A stretch of DNA of 64,000 bases from Azorinus chamasolen (GCA_963576725.1 OY755252.1:40862599-40926598); one strand, 5' to 3'. Shown: positions 21,452 through 32,985, counted from the first letter of the stretch. Program-made: numbers and translations. Notes: generated by a model not told the origin, from the letters alone.

Positions 21452-21684
21452 TTAACCCATTCCCGCATATTGACGCCTTTTGACGCCCCTTTAAAAGTCA
21501 CTTTATGAAACCATTGTGATATATAGAGCATTTGCTCCTATAGAAGCAAATGCTCTATTTATCACAATGGTTTCAAAACTACACAATTCTGAAATTTTCC
21601 TTTTCTGTAGTTAATGCTCCTTTTCAGTAGATTTATTCAAAGAGGCTGTAGGCTCTAAAAACAGTGTATGAGGTAATGGGTTAA
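21452..21684 (+). mobile_element. TTAA-C MITE
   Basis: TTAACCCATTCCCGCATATT to GAGGTAATGGGTTAA; full core. Confidence 0.92.
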
Positions 21685-22289
21685 GAAGAATTGTTTTATA
21701 TGAAAAATTCATTAGAATTGTCTACTCTACTGGTATATTAATTATTTCGTCGGATTTTGGTCTACCCTGTTTGCAAATGTGTAGAAAGGTGTTATTATGG
21801 AGTAAAGGGTTAAATAATTTCCTGCATCCAATGGGACAAAACTGTTCTAGTGCGTAACTTTCATATTTGATTGTACAGTCATTAACCTTTCGGCCCAACC
21901 TTCCTGTGACTTCCGTACCTACCTTAGTGTTCTTTGTACAGTGTGCCAGATTTTGGGTCAGCGTGAATGATTCTTGTGTGTGAGACACTACATAGAAATT
22001 CCAATGTCTGTCACTGGTAATACTGTAAGATCTCGTCATGAATGAGTAAACATCGGAGGAGATTTTCTATGATTGACAGCATGGTATTTTCATTGGGAAA
22101 TAATGGCCATTGATCCAGACTGATTATCATGAGCCAAACTTGAAAACTTGGATCAGAGATTTGATTTCATCCTGATTATATTCAGGGGACTAGTACAGCA
22201 CGTTGTATATGACAAATATGTAATAATATTATCATGAGACGTTTGCCCATTCAACTTTTCTTCAAATTCATCATTCAAGAGTTAAAGGA

Positions 22290-22624
22290 TACAATGGAAC
22301 CTGGGTCTGTAAGCCAGGTGATAGCTTAATGCAGGTCAAAAGTAATGCAGAAAGCCCATTTAGTTTTGCCTTTCTTTTATTAACCTGCATTTTAGTTTCC
22401 TGTGTCCAAACAATATAAGGTTCCCTATTTTTAGATCCAACCCCTTTGAATAAATCTACCGAAAAGGAGCATTAACTAGAGAAAAGGACATTTGGTAGTT
22501 TGAAACCATTGTGATAAATAGAGCATTTGCTCCTATAGAAGCAAATGCTCTATTTATCACAATGGTTTCTGCTGGTGATTTTTACAGAGGCGTAGAAAGG
22601 CGTATTAATGGAGGAAAGGGTTAA
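22290..22624. mobile_element. TA-D fragment followed by reverse TTAA-C
   Basis: 22290-22395 has AGCTTAATGCAGGTCAAAAG (D). About 22425-22624 is a reverse C with core GCATTTGCTCCTATAGAAGC and end GGAGGAAAGGGTTAA. Confidence 0.75.
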
Positions 22625-22859
22625 GACAGTTTCTACTTAATTGATCTGCAGTGTTTGTCCCTCTTTTGAGATAGCTGTTCTGTAAAACAGTATATGGCCA
22701 ATACACTTCCAAATAGTGAAGACCGTGATCACACAGTAGCTACATTTTAACATATTAGATATATAGTCTACACTGTTTGCAAAAGATTACTATGTCTTGG
22801 TGCTTGTTGTCATATGACACAAGCCAAGCATTCTTTACATAATTGTATGTTTATTTCTT

Positions 22860-23095
22860 TATACCTTGAATATTCAGGTAAGAAATAATGACATCATAAA
22901 TATAAATTAACTGAATTTTGACAATGGCAAATGAACACAGGAATATATTGCCATAGCAGAAACTGTGAATTCGGATCTATTTTATTCCATATAAAGCAAA
23001 CCAAGAAGACCCTCTTCTGGTAACTCCTTCAGGGGAGCTGTCTAATCTGGGTCTACTCTGCAAGGCATGCAAAGTCATCTCTATCAGATAATTAA
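22860..23095 (-). mobile_element. TTAA-B MITE (decayed)
   Basis: Body ATAATGACATCATAAATAT..GAAACTGTGAATTCGGATC and a damaged core. Confidence 0.7.
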
Positions 23096-23202
23096 GGTTA
23101 AAATAAATTAGAATTAAATTAAGGTCAGATTGCTTGGTCCTGAGTGCTGAATTCTAGAACCACTGAATTATCTTGGTGTAATTATCCACCGTTGTTCTTG
23201 AG

Positions 23203-23425
23203 AACAAATTTCAATACCTACTGAATATTCATGGACAAAACAGTTACAATGAAATACAGAAGGTGGAACATTGTAGCCATTTTAGAAAGTAAAGAAACTG
23301 AACTATCAAATTCCATTAGCAAACAGAGCAGACTCTGATCAGACGGCTCCTATAGGAGCCATCTGATCTGTGTCTACTCTGTTTGCAAATGAGTGAAAAC
23401 AACGTTTATATGAAGGAAAGGATAA
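23203..23425 (-). mobile_element. TTAA-A MITE, left end missing
   Basis: AAATTTCAATACCTACTGAA to GAAGGAAAGGATAA; core GACGGCTCCTATAGGAGCC. Confidence 0.8.
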
Positions 23426-23860
23426 CTGCCTTTCTGTTTGGTAACTTTCCACTCCTCACTGCACATGTGGAAAACGCATTAATTCTTTTGTTGGCAACAG
23501 TGAATCTGTGATCACCTTTTATATAACCTTGTGTGAGCAGTTTGGATCCAGATAAGATGCCATGTAACTTTGTGTCTCATCAGGAGCAAAACTGTTTGAT
23601 ACTTTGATTTCTTTAAAAACAAAACGGGAGGAAATTCAAAAATAGAAATTGAAGTTAGTAGTAAATATGCAGACAACAGAATGTGGCAGTGAAAGAATTG
23701 ATTGCTTGTTACAGGGCTTTATGTCTACGTAGTCGGCAAATATAGAACAGAATGTGAAGTTTTTGTAGTTGTGAGAAATGCACGTCTTCTGGGTACAAGC
23801 TTTTTTGCGGAAATAATGGCATACTTCCTACATAGGCTTCATAAACTGTTCTCAGCAAGT

Positions 23861-24083
23861 TAACCCATTCTCTCATATAAATGTGCAAACAGTGTAGACC
23901 CAGATCAGACGGTTCATACAGGAGTCATCTGATCAGGGTCTGCCCTGTTTGCTTTTGACAGATCTGATTGTACAGTTTGTCAAAGCAAAAACTTCGAAAA
24001 ATTAAAAAAAATATATACATTCAGCTTATAGATATTCATGATGTCATGATGTCTTCATGAATATTCCACTGGGAAAGAGTTAT
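23861..24083 (+). mobile_element. TTAA-B-like MITE
   Basis: TTAACCCATTCTCTCATATA start; core GACGGTTCATACAGGAGTC; end CCACTGGGAAAGAGTTA. Confidence 0.8.
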
Positions 24084-24257
24084 CGATAGATGTTAGTAGA
24101 AAAAAGAAGATACAGGAGAATTGATGATGGCTTCTGTATGAGCTGTCTGATCAAGGTCTGCTCTGTTTGCTTATATGCAATGTATTTCTAATGTTTTCCA
24201 TGACAATAAATTGTCTGTATTATTATAATTATATTTATTATAAAAAACAAATGAACC

Positions 24258-24563
24258 CGTTAACTGATAGAGATGCCTTTGCAAACAGTAGATCTACAGA
24301 GCTACAGATAACGATGCGTACCCAAATACTAAAATCACCATTTCTCCACCAAACCCTAAACTGTGACCACTCTTTAGAATCGTCTCTTCGAGACGATTCT
24401 AAAGAGTGGTCACAGTATAGGGTTTGGTGGAGAAATAAAGGAGCTATGCTTGAAAATGTTTAAATTTACGCACCTTATCTGGAGCTCTGGATCTAGAGCA
24501 GACTCAGAGTCTTCTCTGTTTGCAAAGGCATGGAAAGGCATATTTATGGAGTAAAGGATTAAT
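24258..24563 (+). mobile_element. TTAA-B split by HP-E
   Basis: GTTAACTGATAGAGATGCC to TTATGGAGTAAAGGATTAA, interrupted inside its core. Confidence 0.8.
24297..24489. mobile_element. HP-E element, intact
   Basis: CAGAGCTACAGATAAC to CCTTATCTGGAGCTCTG, with GATCTA direct repeats at 24291-24296 and 24490-24495. Near-perfect hairpin around GTCTCTTCGAGACGATTC. Confidence 0.9.
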
Positions 24564-25041
24564 AGGGTATAGCTTATTGGTCACATTCTTTTGTTCCCTG
24601 ACTGACCGTTTGAATGTCAGGTATTTGCTCTGACAGGTAAATGGCCACAGAATTTTTCTTTGTTCTTATATTTCACTTGAGAAGGATCTGTATTCTCATT
24701 TCTCAGACAATGCCATGGTGTAAAAATAACTGCAGGAACTATAATAGTTTTCTTGGTCTTGTCAGATTGTATCTCTGTTCTTTCCATGGAACATTATTTT
24801 ATGTTTATCTTACAGTTCTGCCTATTGAATGCGGAACTTTGTAACTTCTTAATTTTCTATGTGAGATTCTTTCCTGTCAGAGTGACAGTTTGGTTCCAGA
24901 TCAGGTGCCAAATAGATTGACATATAAACTAGATGCAAACCCAGTATTCTCCAGACAGTTACCTGGAGCTATTTTAAGAATCCCTTTGTTACTTGTAGAA
25001 GTACAGAAATATCCACAGTGACTGCTCAAAAAGACTTAGAT
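24564..25041. other. Intronic sequence, little recognised
   Basis: A degenerate F-like piece near 24885-24975 only. Confidence 0.5.
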
Positions 25042-25246
25042 CTAACCATTTACCTGATAGAGATTTATAAAGACCTGTTCATGGAGTACCAGGTTAACCC
25101 TTATCTCCATAGAGATGACCTTTGGTACCTTAACTACCTTTGCAAACAGAGTAGATGCAGATCTGACAGCTCTATGAATAGTGAATACATTGAATAGTCA
25201 TGCAGTATTAAATTCTTAAATTAATATTCATGAAGAAAAGGGTTAA
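25042..25246 (+). mobile_element. Two internally deleted TTAA-B copies
   Basis: 25042-25096 is a 55-bp derivative. 25093-25246 keeps GCAAACAGAGTAGATGCAGATC and the TTCATGAAGAAAAGGGTTAA end. They share TTAA sites. Confidence 0.7.
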
Positions 25247-25485
25247 CCCTTTCCCTCATATAAATGTGTTTTCACGCATTTGCAAATAGAGTAGACCCAG
25301 ATCAGACGGCTCCTATAGGAGCCGTCTGATCTGGGTCTGCTCTGTTTGCTAACGGAATTTGATAGTTTTTAGTTTCCAAAATTGCTACAATGTTCCACCA
25401 TCCACATTTCAGTATAACTATTTTGTGAATGAATATTCAGTAGGTATTGAAATTTGGAATAAACAAAGAGCAGGGAAAGGGTTAA
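25243..25485 (+). mobile_element. TTAA-A MITE
   Basis: Complete, with perfect core GACGGCTCCTATAGGAGCC GTC. It shares its left TTAA with the previous copy. Confidence 0.93.
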
Positions 25486-25674
25486 GTCATGTAGATACAC
25501 TTCAAAGAAGGCTGTTTATCTGCCTGCCACATCTCCAGATCAAAGTTTAATGCTTTGTACTGCACAACACAGTTTGTTAGTACTGAAGAAGTAGCATTAT
25601 TAATATAGTTTGTACTTTAAAGATAAAGAAAAGTACAGTTATAGTACAATTATAGTACATGTACATCATTTTGC

Positions 25675-25866
25675 ATTAAACCCTTCCCTCCTAGAGGAAC
25701 TTTTTCATGCCTTTGCGAACAGAGTAGGCCTAGATCAGACTGTTCTGATAGGAGCCCTCTGATCAGGGTGTGCTCTGTTTCAGATCTTAATTCTAGCCGT
25801 GGCCAAACATTCTGTTGTTTTATTGGCGACGTTAAAAATTTAGTTATAAATGAATAGTTGTTAAGT
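25675..25866 (+). mobile_element. TTAA-B MITE (decayed)
   Basis: TTAAACCCTTCCCTCCTAGA start; core half GATAGGAGCCCTCTGATCAG. Confidence 0.7.
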
Positions 25867-25929
25867 CATAAACTTATGTGTAAAGATTCATGGGTTAGTG
25901 TTAATTAATAATCTGGCATCATGTACAGT

Positions 25930-26393
25930 TAGAAGCTGTCTGATTAGGAAAAATATATGATCTTAATTAGCAGAATGTTCATACAGTATTAATAAGCCAT
26001 TTTTTATGCCCCCAACGGCGCACATATAGTAATCGCATTGTCCGTCCGTCTGTCCACCTGTATGTCCTTCCATCCCAAATTTCGTGTCCCTTCTATAACT
26101 TTTTTATCTGTGAATGGATTTCAAAATAACCTGGCACAAATGATCACCACACAAAGATGATGTGTCGTGTTCAACTCCCTGGTTCATGGGTCAAAGGACT
26201 ATGGGCCCGAACCCCTTTATCCCAGTGGAATGTTAATACAGTATGAACAAGCAAATGTTTTATCATTGCAGAAACTGTAGAATCTATATAGTTTCATAAG
26301 CAAACAGAGCTGACACTGATCATACAGCTCCTGACAACTGATCCAAGTTTACTCTGTTTGCGAAGAGGTATATTATGGAGTATGGTGTTAACT
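25930..26393 (-). mobile_element. TTAA-B split by H3
   Basis: Body pieces on both sides of 26004-26200, with a similar stretch AATGTT(C/A)ATACAGTA on each side. Ends TATGGTGTTAA. Confidence 0.6.
26004..26200. mobile_element. H3 microsatellite-cored element (left part)
   Basis: TTATGCCCCCAACGGCGCAC, (GTCCGTCC)n, TGTGTCGTGTTCAACTCCC. Other H3 parts are at 58384-58521 and 63777-64000. Confidence 0.8.
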
Positions 26394-26404
26394 AGCTTAG
26401 CATT

Positions 26405-26565
26405 AATTATAACTCATTCCCTCATATTGACACATTCTAACACCTCTGTAAAAGTCACTTTTTGAAACCATTGTGATAAATAGAGCATTTGCTCCTATGA
26501 GAAATGACGATTTTAGTATTTGAATAGGAACTTTTATCTATATAGCTCTGTATATACCATACACT
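26405..26565. mobile_element. TTAA-C / HP-E chimera
   Basis: Left half of a plus C up to GAGCATTTGCTCCTATGAG, joined to the end of an HP-E (AAATGACGATTTTAGTATTTG). Confidence 0.7.
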
Positions 26566-26789
26566 GATAGGTCTTATCAGTGGATTCTGAAGATAAGTGT
26601 TTTTAGTGGTGCTGATTGATTTCGTACCTGATAACTTAGTTTAGATGTTCATTGAACTAGCATGAAGATATTCCAGATGTTTGTACTGTTGTTATTACCC
26701 TAAATATTCAACCAGGCAAACTTGGGTCAATAGCCCAGATCAAACTACTCCTGCATGGTCTATACTACATACAACTTTAGGTTACCGAA

Positions 26790-27008
26790 TTGACCCTATC
26801 CCTGCACTGTTAATTACAAATTTCAATACATACTGAATATGATAGACAAAATAGTTATAATGAAATATGGAAGGTGGAACATTGCAGCCATTTTAGAATG
26901 TAAAGAAATAGATCTATCAAATTTCTTTAGCAAACAGCAGACCCAGATCAGATCCTAGGAGCCATCTGATCTGGGTCTACTCTGTTTGTGAATGCGTGAA
27001 AGGGTTAA
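26790..27008 (-). mobile_element. TTAA-A MITE
   Basis: Reverse A with shortened core; ends GTGAAAGGGTTAA, shared with the next element. Confidence 0.85.
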
Positions 27009-27241
27009 ACCTCTTACCTTTGAATATGAGACACACATGCACTGTCATTTTCAAAGTGTGTAAACCCAGATTCTGTAGGAGCTGTCAGATGGGGGTCTGT
27101 CCGGTTTGCTTATTAAATTAAAATAGATCTGACACAAGTTTCACAGCCTGTGTACATGCCGTTATAAAAATTAACCAAATAGCTCTAGATATTTATAGTG
27201 TCAATATTTCTTACATGAATATTCAACAGGGAGAGGGTTAA
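27005..27241 (+). mobile_element. TTAA-B MITE
   Basis: TTAAACCTCTTACCTTTG to CAACAGGGAGAGGGTTAA. Confidence 0.75.
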
Positions 27242-27555
27242 AAACTAGTGCATAGTTCAGAGTAAATATGGTCTTTTGTTTCTGTTAATGTTTACTCTTT
27301 CTTACACTGACCAAAAAAAAATGTCTGCACAGAATTTATCATACCATCAGAGTTTTAGAGTTACTCAGTGTCTCATCTGGATCCAAGCAGTTTGCAAATG
27401 TAATTCAAGTCACAGATAGCGTGATAAGGGTGAAAGGGAATTACACAAAGTCCTGAAGTACATTGACATAAAATTGAGAATGAAGCTTGCTCTTATAATG
27501 TCCTCTTTTGTTATCTTCAGCAGGCATTAATAAATAAACAAATAAACATGAAAGT

Positions 27556-27822
27556 CTTTAACCTATGCTTAAGTGGAATGACCTCATCATTGGTGAACAA
27601 TGAAGTCCATTCTGTATGAAAGGGTATAGCTTGAAAGAGGATTTTCAATGACAGTGCATACCTTGATTAGAGGGCTCCTCTTGGAGCCCTTTGATCTGGC
27701 TCTACAGTGTCTGCAAATAGATTCAAATCATGTGCTTGCTTAATGGTGGATGAAAGTAATACAGAAAACTACAAGGACTTTCTGCATAACGTTTCATCCT
27801 GCATTAAGCTCTCAGCTGTCTT
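27556..27822. mobile_element. TTAA-G followed by TA-D fragment
   Basis: G 27556-27722 with GGGCTCCTCTTGGAGCCC; D piece 27736-27822 with GCTTAATGGTGGATGAAAG. 134 bp before the alphaF exon. Confidence 0.65.
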
Positions 27823-27955
27823 CATTACTTAATTTTTATCCCCCCCCCTTGACTTATTCAGGTCAAGGTCATACATCAATGTCAAAGGTCATTGTTTGTT
27901 TTATTTATTGATGTTATCTTTGCCTCTAATTTCTATTGGTGTTGTATGTTTTCAG

Positions 27956-28038
27956 AGCTTGGTTGGTCCCAGCCTTGTGATGTATGGAGCATAGGCTGTA
28001 TAATGTTTGAACTGTACACAGGCTACACACTATTCCAG
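27956..28038 (+). CDS. CLK kinase exon, CDVWSIGC helix alphaF
   Basis: 83 bp. Two bases complete a Glu codon, then [20 protein letters not shown] and TGYTLFQ follow to donor GTAAGT. This is subdomain [17 protein letters not shown] is essentially identical to other CLKs. Acceptor GTATGTTTTCAG. Only 397 bp separate it from the next exon, the shortest intron seen here. Confidence 0.97.
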
Positions 28039-28435
28039 GTAAGTGGGTTGGAGTTTAAAATTTAAAACCTAGTGCTTGAAGTTTTAATGAAGATAATTTT
28101 TTATTCATACAAAAGACTCTTCAATGCAATTCAGGGGCTTGGCACAAAACTGTTGTTACTTCATTCTTTAACATTGTAAGTATTTTCAGGTTGGCCTATT
28201 CTTATGCACAAAAAGAAATGTTTTCTTTCTTTTCTTTCCAAAATCCAGATCTGAGTGTCAAACAGTTGGATCCTGATGAAACATTATTTTTGTGTAGTTG
28301 TTTTTGCCCGTGTCAAATTTGGATCTGCTAATACTGTTTAAAATTGGTCATCAGTACTTTATTAGCATACATATAAGTGAGAGCATAGTTTGAAATATTT
28401 AAAATAATTGCCATGGAAACACTTAACTATTTTAG

Positions 28436-28515
28436 ACACATGACAACAAAGAACATCTAGCTATGATGGACCGGATTCTTGGTTCACTGCCATACAGAAT
28501 GACGAAGAAAACCAA
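28436..28515 (+). CDS. CLK kinase exon with LAMMER motif
   Basis: 80 bp, phase 0 in, two bases (AA) out. It encodes THDNKEHLAMMDRILGSLPY and RMTKKT. EHLAMM(E/D)RILG is the signature of the LAMMER family. Here the glutamate is replaced by aspartate (LAMMDR), a conservative change. Acceptor AACTATTTTAG, donor GTAAGTA. It is the last exon shared by all predicted isoforms. Confidence 0.97.
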
Positions 28516-28555
28516 GTAAGTACAAACACACTACATATTCGGTCTGATTTGGGTA

Positions 28556-28970
28556 AAGTAAACCCTCAGAATGCTTGGGCTCTACAGGAGCCGTCTGATC
28601 AGGGTCTGCTCTGTTTGCCAATAAAACAATATATACAGTAGAACCCCACTAATGCGACCACTTAATGAATGAACATGTTTGTCTTTATAAGCAGGTGGCT
28701 GCTTAATGCAGGGCAAAAGTAATGCAGAATGCTCCTCTAGGAGCATTCTGCATTACTTTTGTCCTGCATTAAGCTACCACCTGCATCTAGCAGAATTATA
28801 CCTCTTTTAGGTGGTCGCATTAGTGGGGTTTTACTGTATATGATTCTACAGGGTTTTGCCATGGCAAAAACTTTCTTTGTTCATATGCCAGTATAAAATC
28901 CATTTAATTAATATGCCAATTTATCGTACATGAATTGTCACGGAGTTGACAGTTAAATCTTACCTGATGA
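28556..28970 (+). mobile_element. TTAA-B split by TA-D
   Basis: Core half GGAGCCGTCTGATCAGGGTC; body resumes TATGATTCTACAGGGTTTTG after the insertion. Confidence 0.75.
28636..28836. mobile_element. TA-D MITE nested in TTAA-B
   Basis: CAGTAGAACCCCACTAATGC to GTGGGGTTTTACTG with TA on both sides. Long near-perfect palindrome centred on GCTCCTCTAGGAGC. It starts 121 bp after the LAMMER exon. Confidence 0.93.
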
Positions 28971-28979
28971 CTACCTGTA

Positions 28980-29246
28980 TTCATGTAAGACTTCAGCCAT
29001 GAAATACATGCACAGAGCAGACCCTGGTTAGGCAGGAGTTACAGGAACTGTCTGATATGTGTCTACTCTATTTGCAATGGTTAACAGTGGAATCAGTTTG
29101 GTAAGAAAGTGCAAAAAGTCCTGGAAAGACATTGAACCTGGTACAAAATGCAGACCCTGATCACAGGACTGATCCAGGAATCCTCTTGTCTGGGTTTATA
29201 CTGTTTGGAAATGATAGTTATCTTGTCTCCTGCATTCGTAGGGTTA
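28980..29246. mobile_element. TTAA-B fragment and TTAA-G
   Basis: 28980-29085 is the reverse B core; 29083-29246 is a G copy with CAGACCCTGATCACAGGACTG and end TTCGTAGGGTTAA. Confidence 0.65.
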
Positions 29247-29817
29247 AAAAAAAAAATATGCATAAAGAATCTAGGATTGTGATTTGCCACTTGTCATGGT
29301 CTTTGAAATGATTTTTTTTTGTCATAATGTAGAAATCTAGATATGAGAGTATAATGAAATAAATGAATTTACTCTGAATTCGATTTTTGTTAGAATTTAG
29401 TCTCATACAATAATAATAAGCTGTTATCTACACACCAGTGTGTATCAGTTGATGCTTCTCACACAGTTACTTGCTGCAATAATTCAGTTATGCAGTCTTA
29501 CTTCTGCATGGAGTTATCTCCCTTAGTTTTCCTTTCTTTGGGATGGAGTTACCTCCCTTCCTCCAAGAAGTATAGATTTGTATTGCCATGCATATACCAT
29601 TGTTTTTTCTATTAATTAGTGAAGTATGAATATTTTCTGCTAAACTTATTATCTGAAGAACCAGAGGTATTGATAGCGCTTCAAATCAGTCTTTAGTTTA
29701 CATACAGGGGGAAAAACATCACAAAATCATAAGAATTGTGAAGGGGACATTAGCTAAAACATTTTGGTAAGGTAAAATTCACGAAACTGAAGAATGAAGA
29801 AGTTTTGATTCAGGTGA
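29247..29817. other. Intronic sequence without recognised feature
   Basis: No family recognised; contains two GGAGTTA(T/C)CTCCCTT direct repeats at about 29512 and 29544. Confidence 0.55.
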
Positions 29818-30117
29818 CTGCTTAATGCTGGATTAAAGGCAGTTAGGGACTTTCTGCTTGCCTTCACATGCCATTAAGCAGTCAAAGTATACCCTTTTCT
29901 TGATGAGTATTCACGTAAGAAAAAATGACATCATGAATATTAATTAATTGAATTTTTATATTGACATATAGACATGGGATATTTTGACAATTGCAGAAAC
30001 TATCAAATCTATTTTATTTCATAAGCAAACAGAGCAGACTGTAATCAGATTGCTCCTGATCTAGGTCTACTCTGTTAAAAAAGACATGAAAAAGCTTTTC
30101 TATCAAGCAAAGGGTTG
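29818..30117 (-). mobile_element. TA-D fragment and TTAA-B MITE
   Basis: 29818-29892 D piece (GGTGACTGCTTAATGCTGG); 29889-30117 reverse B with shortened core. Confidence 0.7.
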
Positions 30118-30151
30118 AAGACCAACCTTGATACTTATTGGAGCATTCAGT

Positions 30152-30396
30152 TTAACTCTTTCCCTGTTCTGTATTTAGGCCAATTTTCAGTACCTACTGA
30201 ATATTCATTAACAAATAGGTATAAAGAAATATGGAAGGTGGAACAATGTAGACATTTTAGAAAGTATAGAAACATATCAAATTCTGTTAGCAAACAGAGT
30301 AGATCCTGATCAGACGGCTCCTAGAGGAGCCGTCTGATCTGGGTCTTCTCTGTTTGCAAATGCATGAAAAAACGTTTATATGAGGGAAAGGGTTAA
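30152..30396 (-). mobile_element. TTAA-A MITE
   Basis: TTAACTCTTTCCCTGTTCTG to GAGGGAAAGGGTTAA; perfect core AGACGGCTCCTAGAGGAGCC. Confidence 0.92.
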
Positions 30397-30678
30397 GAGA
30401 ATGGTACTGTAATTGAGAATTAATACACATTTACGAGAAATACATCCACAAAGTTAGCTACATAATAAATATACTCATATGTTCAATTTTGATTGAAAGG
30501 TAACTGAACTTGTGTACAATAGCTGATACACAGCCTATTTATCTAGTGTTATCTGTCATAGTTAATTTTAACATTGACATAATACTGTCCCATTTATCAT
30601 TTTACCATATTTTCCCATTATGTTTTGGACATCCAATCTTGTAAAGCTGGATAAGTCAATTCTCACTGTTCAAGAACT

Positions 30679-30907
30679 TTAACCCTTTACCTCATAGGCT
30701 ATTTTTAGACCCAACCTCTTTGTGTGAATCTACCGAAAAGGAGCATTAACTAGAGAAAAGGAAAATTTAAGATTTTTGTAGTTTATAACCATTGCGATAA
30801 ATAGAGCATTTGCTCCTATAGGAGCGAATGCTCTATTTATCACAATGGTTTCACAAAGTGACTTTTACAGAGTCGTCAAAAGTTGTCAATATGAGGGAAT
30901 TGATTAA
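30679..30907 (-). mobile_element. TTAA-C MITE
   Basis: Complete reverse C, core GAGCATTTGCTCCTATAGG. It lies upstream of exon A1 in inverted orientation to the C copy at 34135-34363. Confidence 0.92.
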
Positions 30908-31278
30908 ATGAGACGAATGGTGTAAATGGTGTAGACCCTGAAGGGGCACTGCAGTTTGATCTGGGTCTACATTATTTGCCAGTTAGTTAGTTTGTTGAAT
31001 ATTTAGGATAATGCTGGTAACTGTAATGTTATACTGAAGCAAATATCACTTCCCAAGATATTTTGTTCAGCTTGATATATTTCAATTGATAAATTCTTTT
31101 TCAATATTATATTTAGGAATGAAAACGTTGGACAGGGATGCCTTTGTTTTATATATAACGAAATTGAAATTGTCTTGTGTATATGTTTCAAATGTGCTTT
31201 GAAGTAGAATTTCCAATTATCTATGTATATATATGATATTTATCATGTTTTGTATGAACACTAATAAACTGTAGATAG

Positions 31279-31526
31279 CAACCCGTTACTCCATATATTC
31301 ACCTTTCTACGTCTTTGCAAACAAACTAGACCCAGATCAGACAGCTCCTTCAGGTGTTGTCTGATCAGGGTCTGCTGTTTGCTTGTGAAATAATAAAGGT
31401 ATGATTCTGTAATTTCTACTTTAGTAAAAAATTCCAGTGTCCATTTATAATTATAAAAAATAATCTAATTAATATTCATGATGTCATTATATTTCTTACA
31501 TGAATATTCATGGAGTAAAGGTTTAA
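31279..31526 (+). mobile_element. TTAA-B MITE
   Basis: ACCCGTTACTCCATATATTC to ATGGAGTAAAGGTTTAA. Confidence 0.85.
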
Positions 31527-31582
31527 AGCAGAGCTGTAGATAAGAGTGAAATTTAGGAATGCAAATCGCAATATTTTGTATA

Positions 31583-31787
31583 CAGTAAAACCCCACTAAT
31601 GCGACCACCTAAAAGAGGTATAATTCTGGGTGCTAGATGCAGGTGGTAGCTTAATGCAGGACAAAAGTAATGCAGAAAGCTCCTAGAGGAGCTTTCTGCG
31701 TTACTTTTGTCCTGCATTAAGCAACCACCTGCTTATAAACACACCCATGTTTATTCAATAAGTGGTCGCATTAGAGGGGTGCTGCTG
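31583..31787. mobile_element. TA-D MITE nested in E-prime
   Basis: CAGTAAAACCCCACTAATGC, core AGCTCCTAGAGGAGCTTTC, TA at 31581-31582 and 31788-31789. Confidence 0.93.
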
Positions 31788-31900
31788 TATTTCAGTGCCA
31801 ACCCTATCTTGCAGCTACTTATTAGAGTCTTCCCTCAGAGGGGATGGTAATGAGTTGCAGCAGAATCGGGTTTGGCTGAGAAATTTGTATAGATTAGTAT

Positions 31901-32092
31901 CAGAGCTACAAAATAACTGCATACTCAGATACTAAACTCACCATTTCTTCACCAAACCCTATGGTATGACCACTATTTAGAATTGTCTCTTTGAGACGAT
32001 TCTAAAGAGTGGTCACGACATAGGGTTTGGTGGAGAAATAAAGAAGTTATTCTCGAAAATGTTTAAATTTATTCATCTTATCTGGACCTCTG
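31901..32092. mobile_element. HP-E nested in E-prime
   Basis: CAGAGCTACAAAATAAC to TTATCTGGACCTCTG, flanked by exact 7-bp repeats TTAGTAT (31894-31900, 32093-32099). Confidence 0.9.
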
Positions 32093-32119
32093 TTAGTATG
32101 CAAATTGTCTACAGTCCTG

Positions 32120-32530
32120 TTTAAGGATAGAGTTGTGAAAATGATGCCGAATACTTTTGGGAGGAAACAAGGGCTTGAAATGTGACATGTTTTCAAGATT
32201 ACAGATTTGACTGATTTTGTTCACCATGCAAGATAAACCATCTTCTGTTTATAAACATAAACCTGATTGGAAAAATAGAATCAAGATTTTTTGGAATTAT
32301 TAATTTGAATCCCTGCAATGTTGTTAATGATCTGAAAATATTTTTGTTTTGCCTGCTTTTGTTTGTTCAATCTGGACCACACCCACCCTCAGAATTTTCA
32401 CATTATGAATATTAATAAGCCCTTTGTTTAGTTTGTCCTTTCATACACATACCTGATTGTATTATGGCATCATTTTTACAATGTTTCCCCGAGTTAATCT
32501 TCTCATTGAACCCATGTTTATCTATGAAAG
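32120..32530. other. Sequence upstream of exon A1
   Basis: No MITE recognised. It contains the A1 acceptor region, whose pyrimidine tract is weak (TTAATCTTCTCATTG). Confidence 0.5.
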
Positions 32531-32618
32531 AACCAATTTATTCTGGCACGGGCGACTTGAGTGGGACCCAACATCTTCGTCAGGGCGGTATGTTCGTGAA
32601 AACTGTCGCCCGCTTTAT
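32531..32618 (+). CDS. CLK alternative exon A1 (subdomain X)
   Basis: 88 bp: one base completes a Lys codon, then 29 codons TNLFWHGRLEWDPTSSSG and RYVRENCRPLY to a strong GTAAGTA donor. It is homologous to A2 at 35016-35106, with shared core FxHGRL(E/D)W, SS(S/A)GRYVR(E/D)NC(R/K)PL, but is one codon shorter at its start and clearly diverged. The acceptor TATCTATGAAAG is preceded by only a modest pyrimidine tract. Its frame is compatible with the LAMMER exon and with both B exons. Splicing A1 to A2 would put TGA at 35046-35048, so the two should not be used together. Confidence 0.85.
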
Positions 32619-32849
32619 GTAAGTATGGGTGCAGCGTGTCCAAGAGTCTGGCCCCTATGTGAATGTGCCACATTTATTTTTGCCCATTGATGAATGTTGA
32701 GTTAGTGATGATATGAGTGTATAGCATGTTATTGTATGTGTATAGTTAACTGTTAACAGTGAAATGGGCCACCAAAAAGCCAGTTTATGTTTAGATATGT
32801 ACACAGTAATCTCCCTTTATAAAGTTGACATATATACCATTATTAATAC

Positions 32850-32985
32850 TAAAAATCTTTCTTAACCAAAGCCGGTGTTGTGATCACTCATCTTGAAGAG
32901 ACAATGCTAAAGTGAAGTGGAGAGATAAATGAGCTATTGAAAGAAATGGTTCTATTTATGCATCTAATCTATGCATTTGAGATAT
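32850..32985. mobile_element. Degenerate HP-E
   Basis: CAAAGCCGGTGTTGTGATCAC and TTATGCATCTAATC landmarks. Lies between A1 and A2. Confidence 0.6.

Larger units (their letters stand above)
31529..32119. mobile_element. E-prime element containing TA-D and HP-E
   Basis: Outer ends CAGAGCTGTAGATAAG and TTGTCTACAGTCCTG. Two later insertions account for most of its length. Without them it resembles the 140-bp copy at 57463-57605. Confidence 0.8.

Noticed and set aside
30679..30907. GAGCATTTGCTCCTATAGGAGC as a transcription-factor operator
   Set aside because: It is the core of the TTAA-C family, repeated more than fifteen times in the window.
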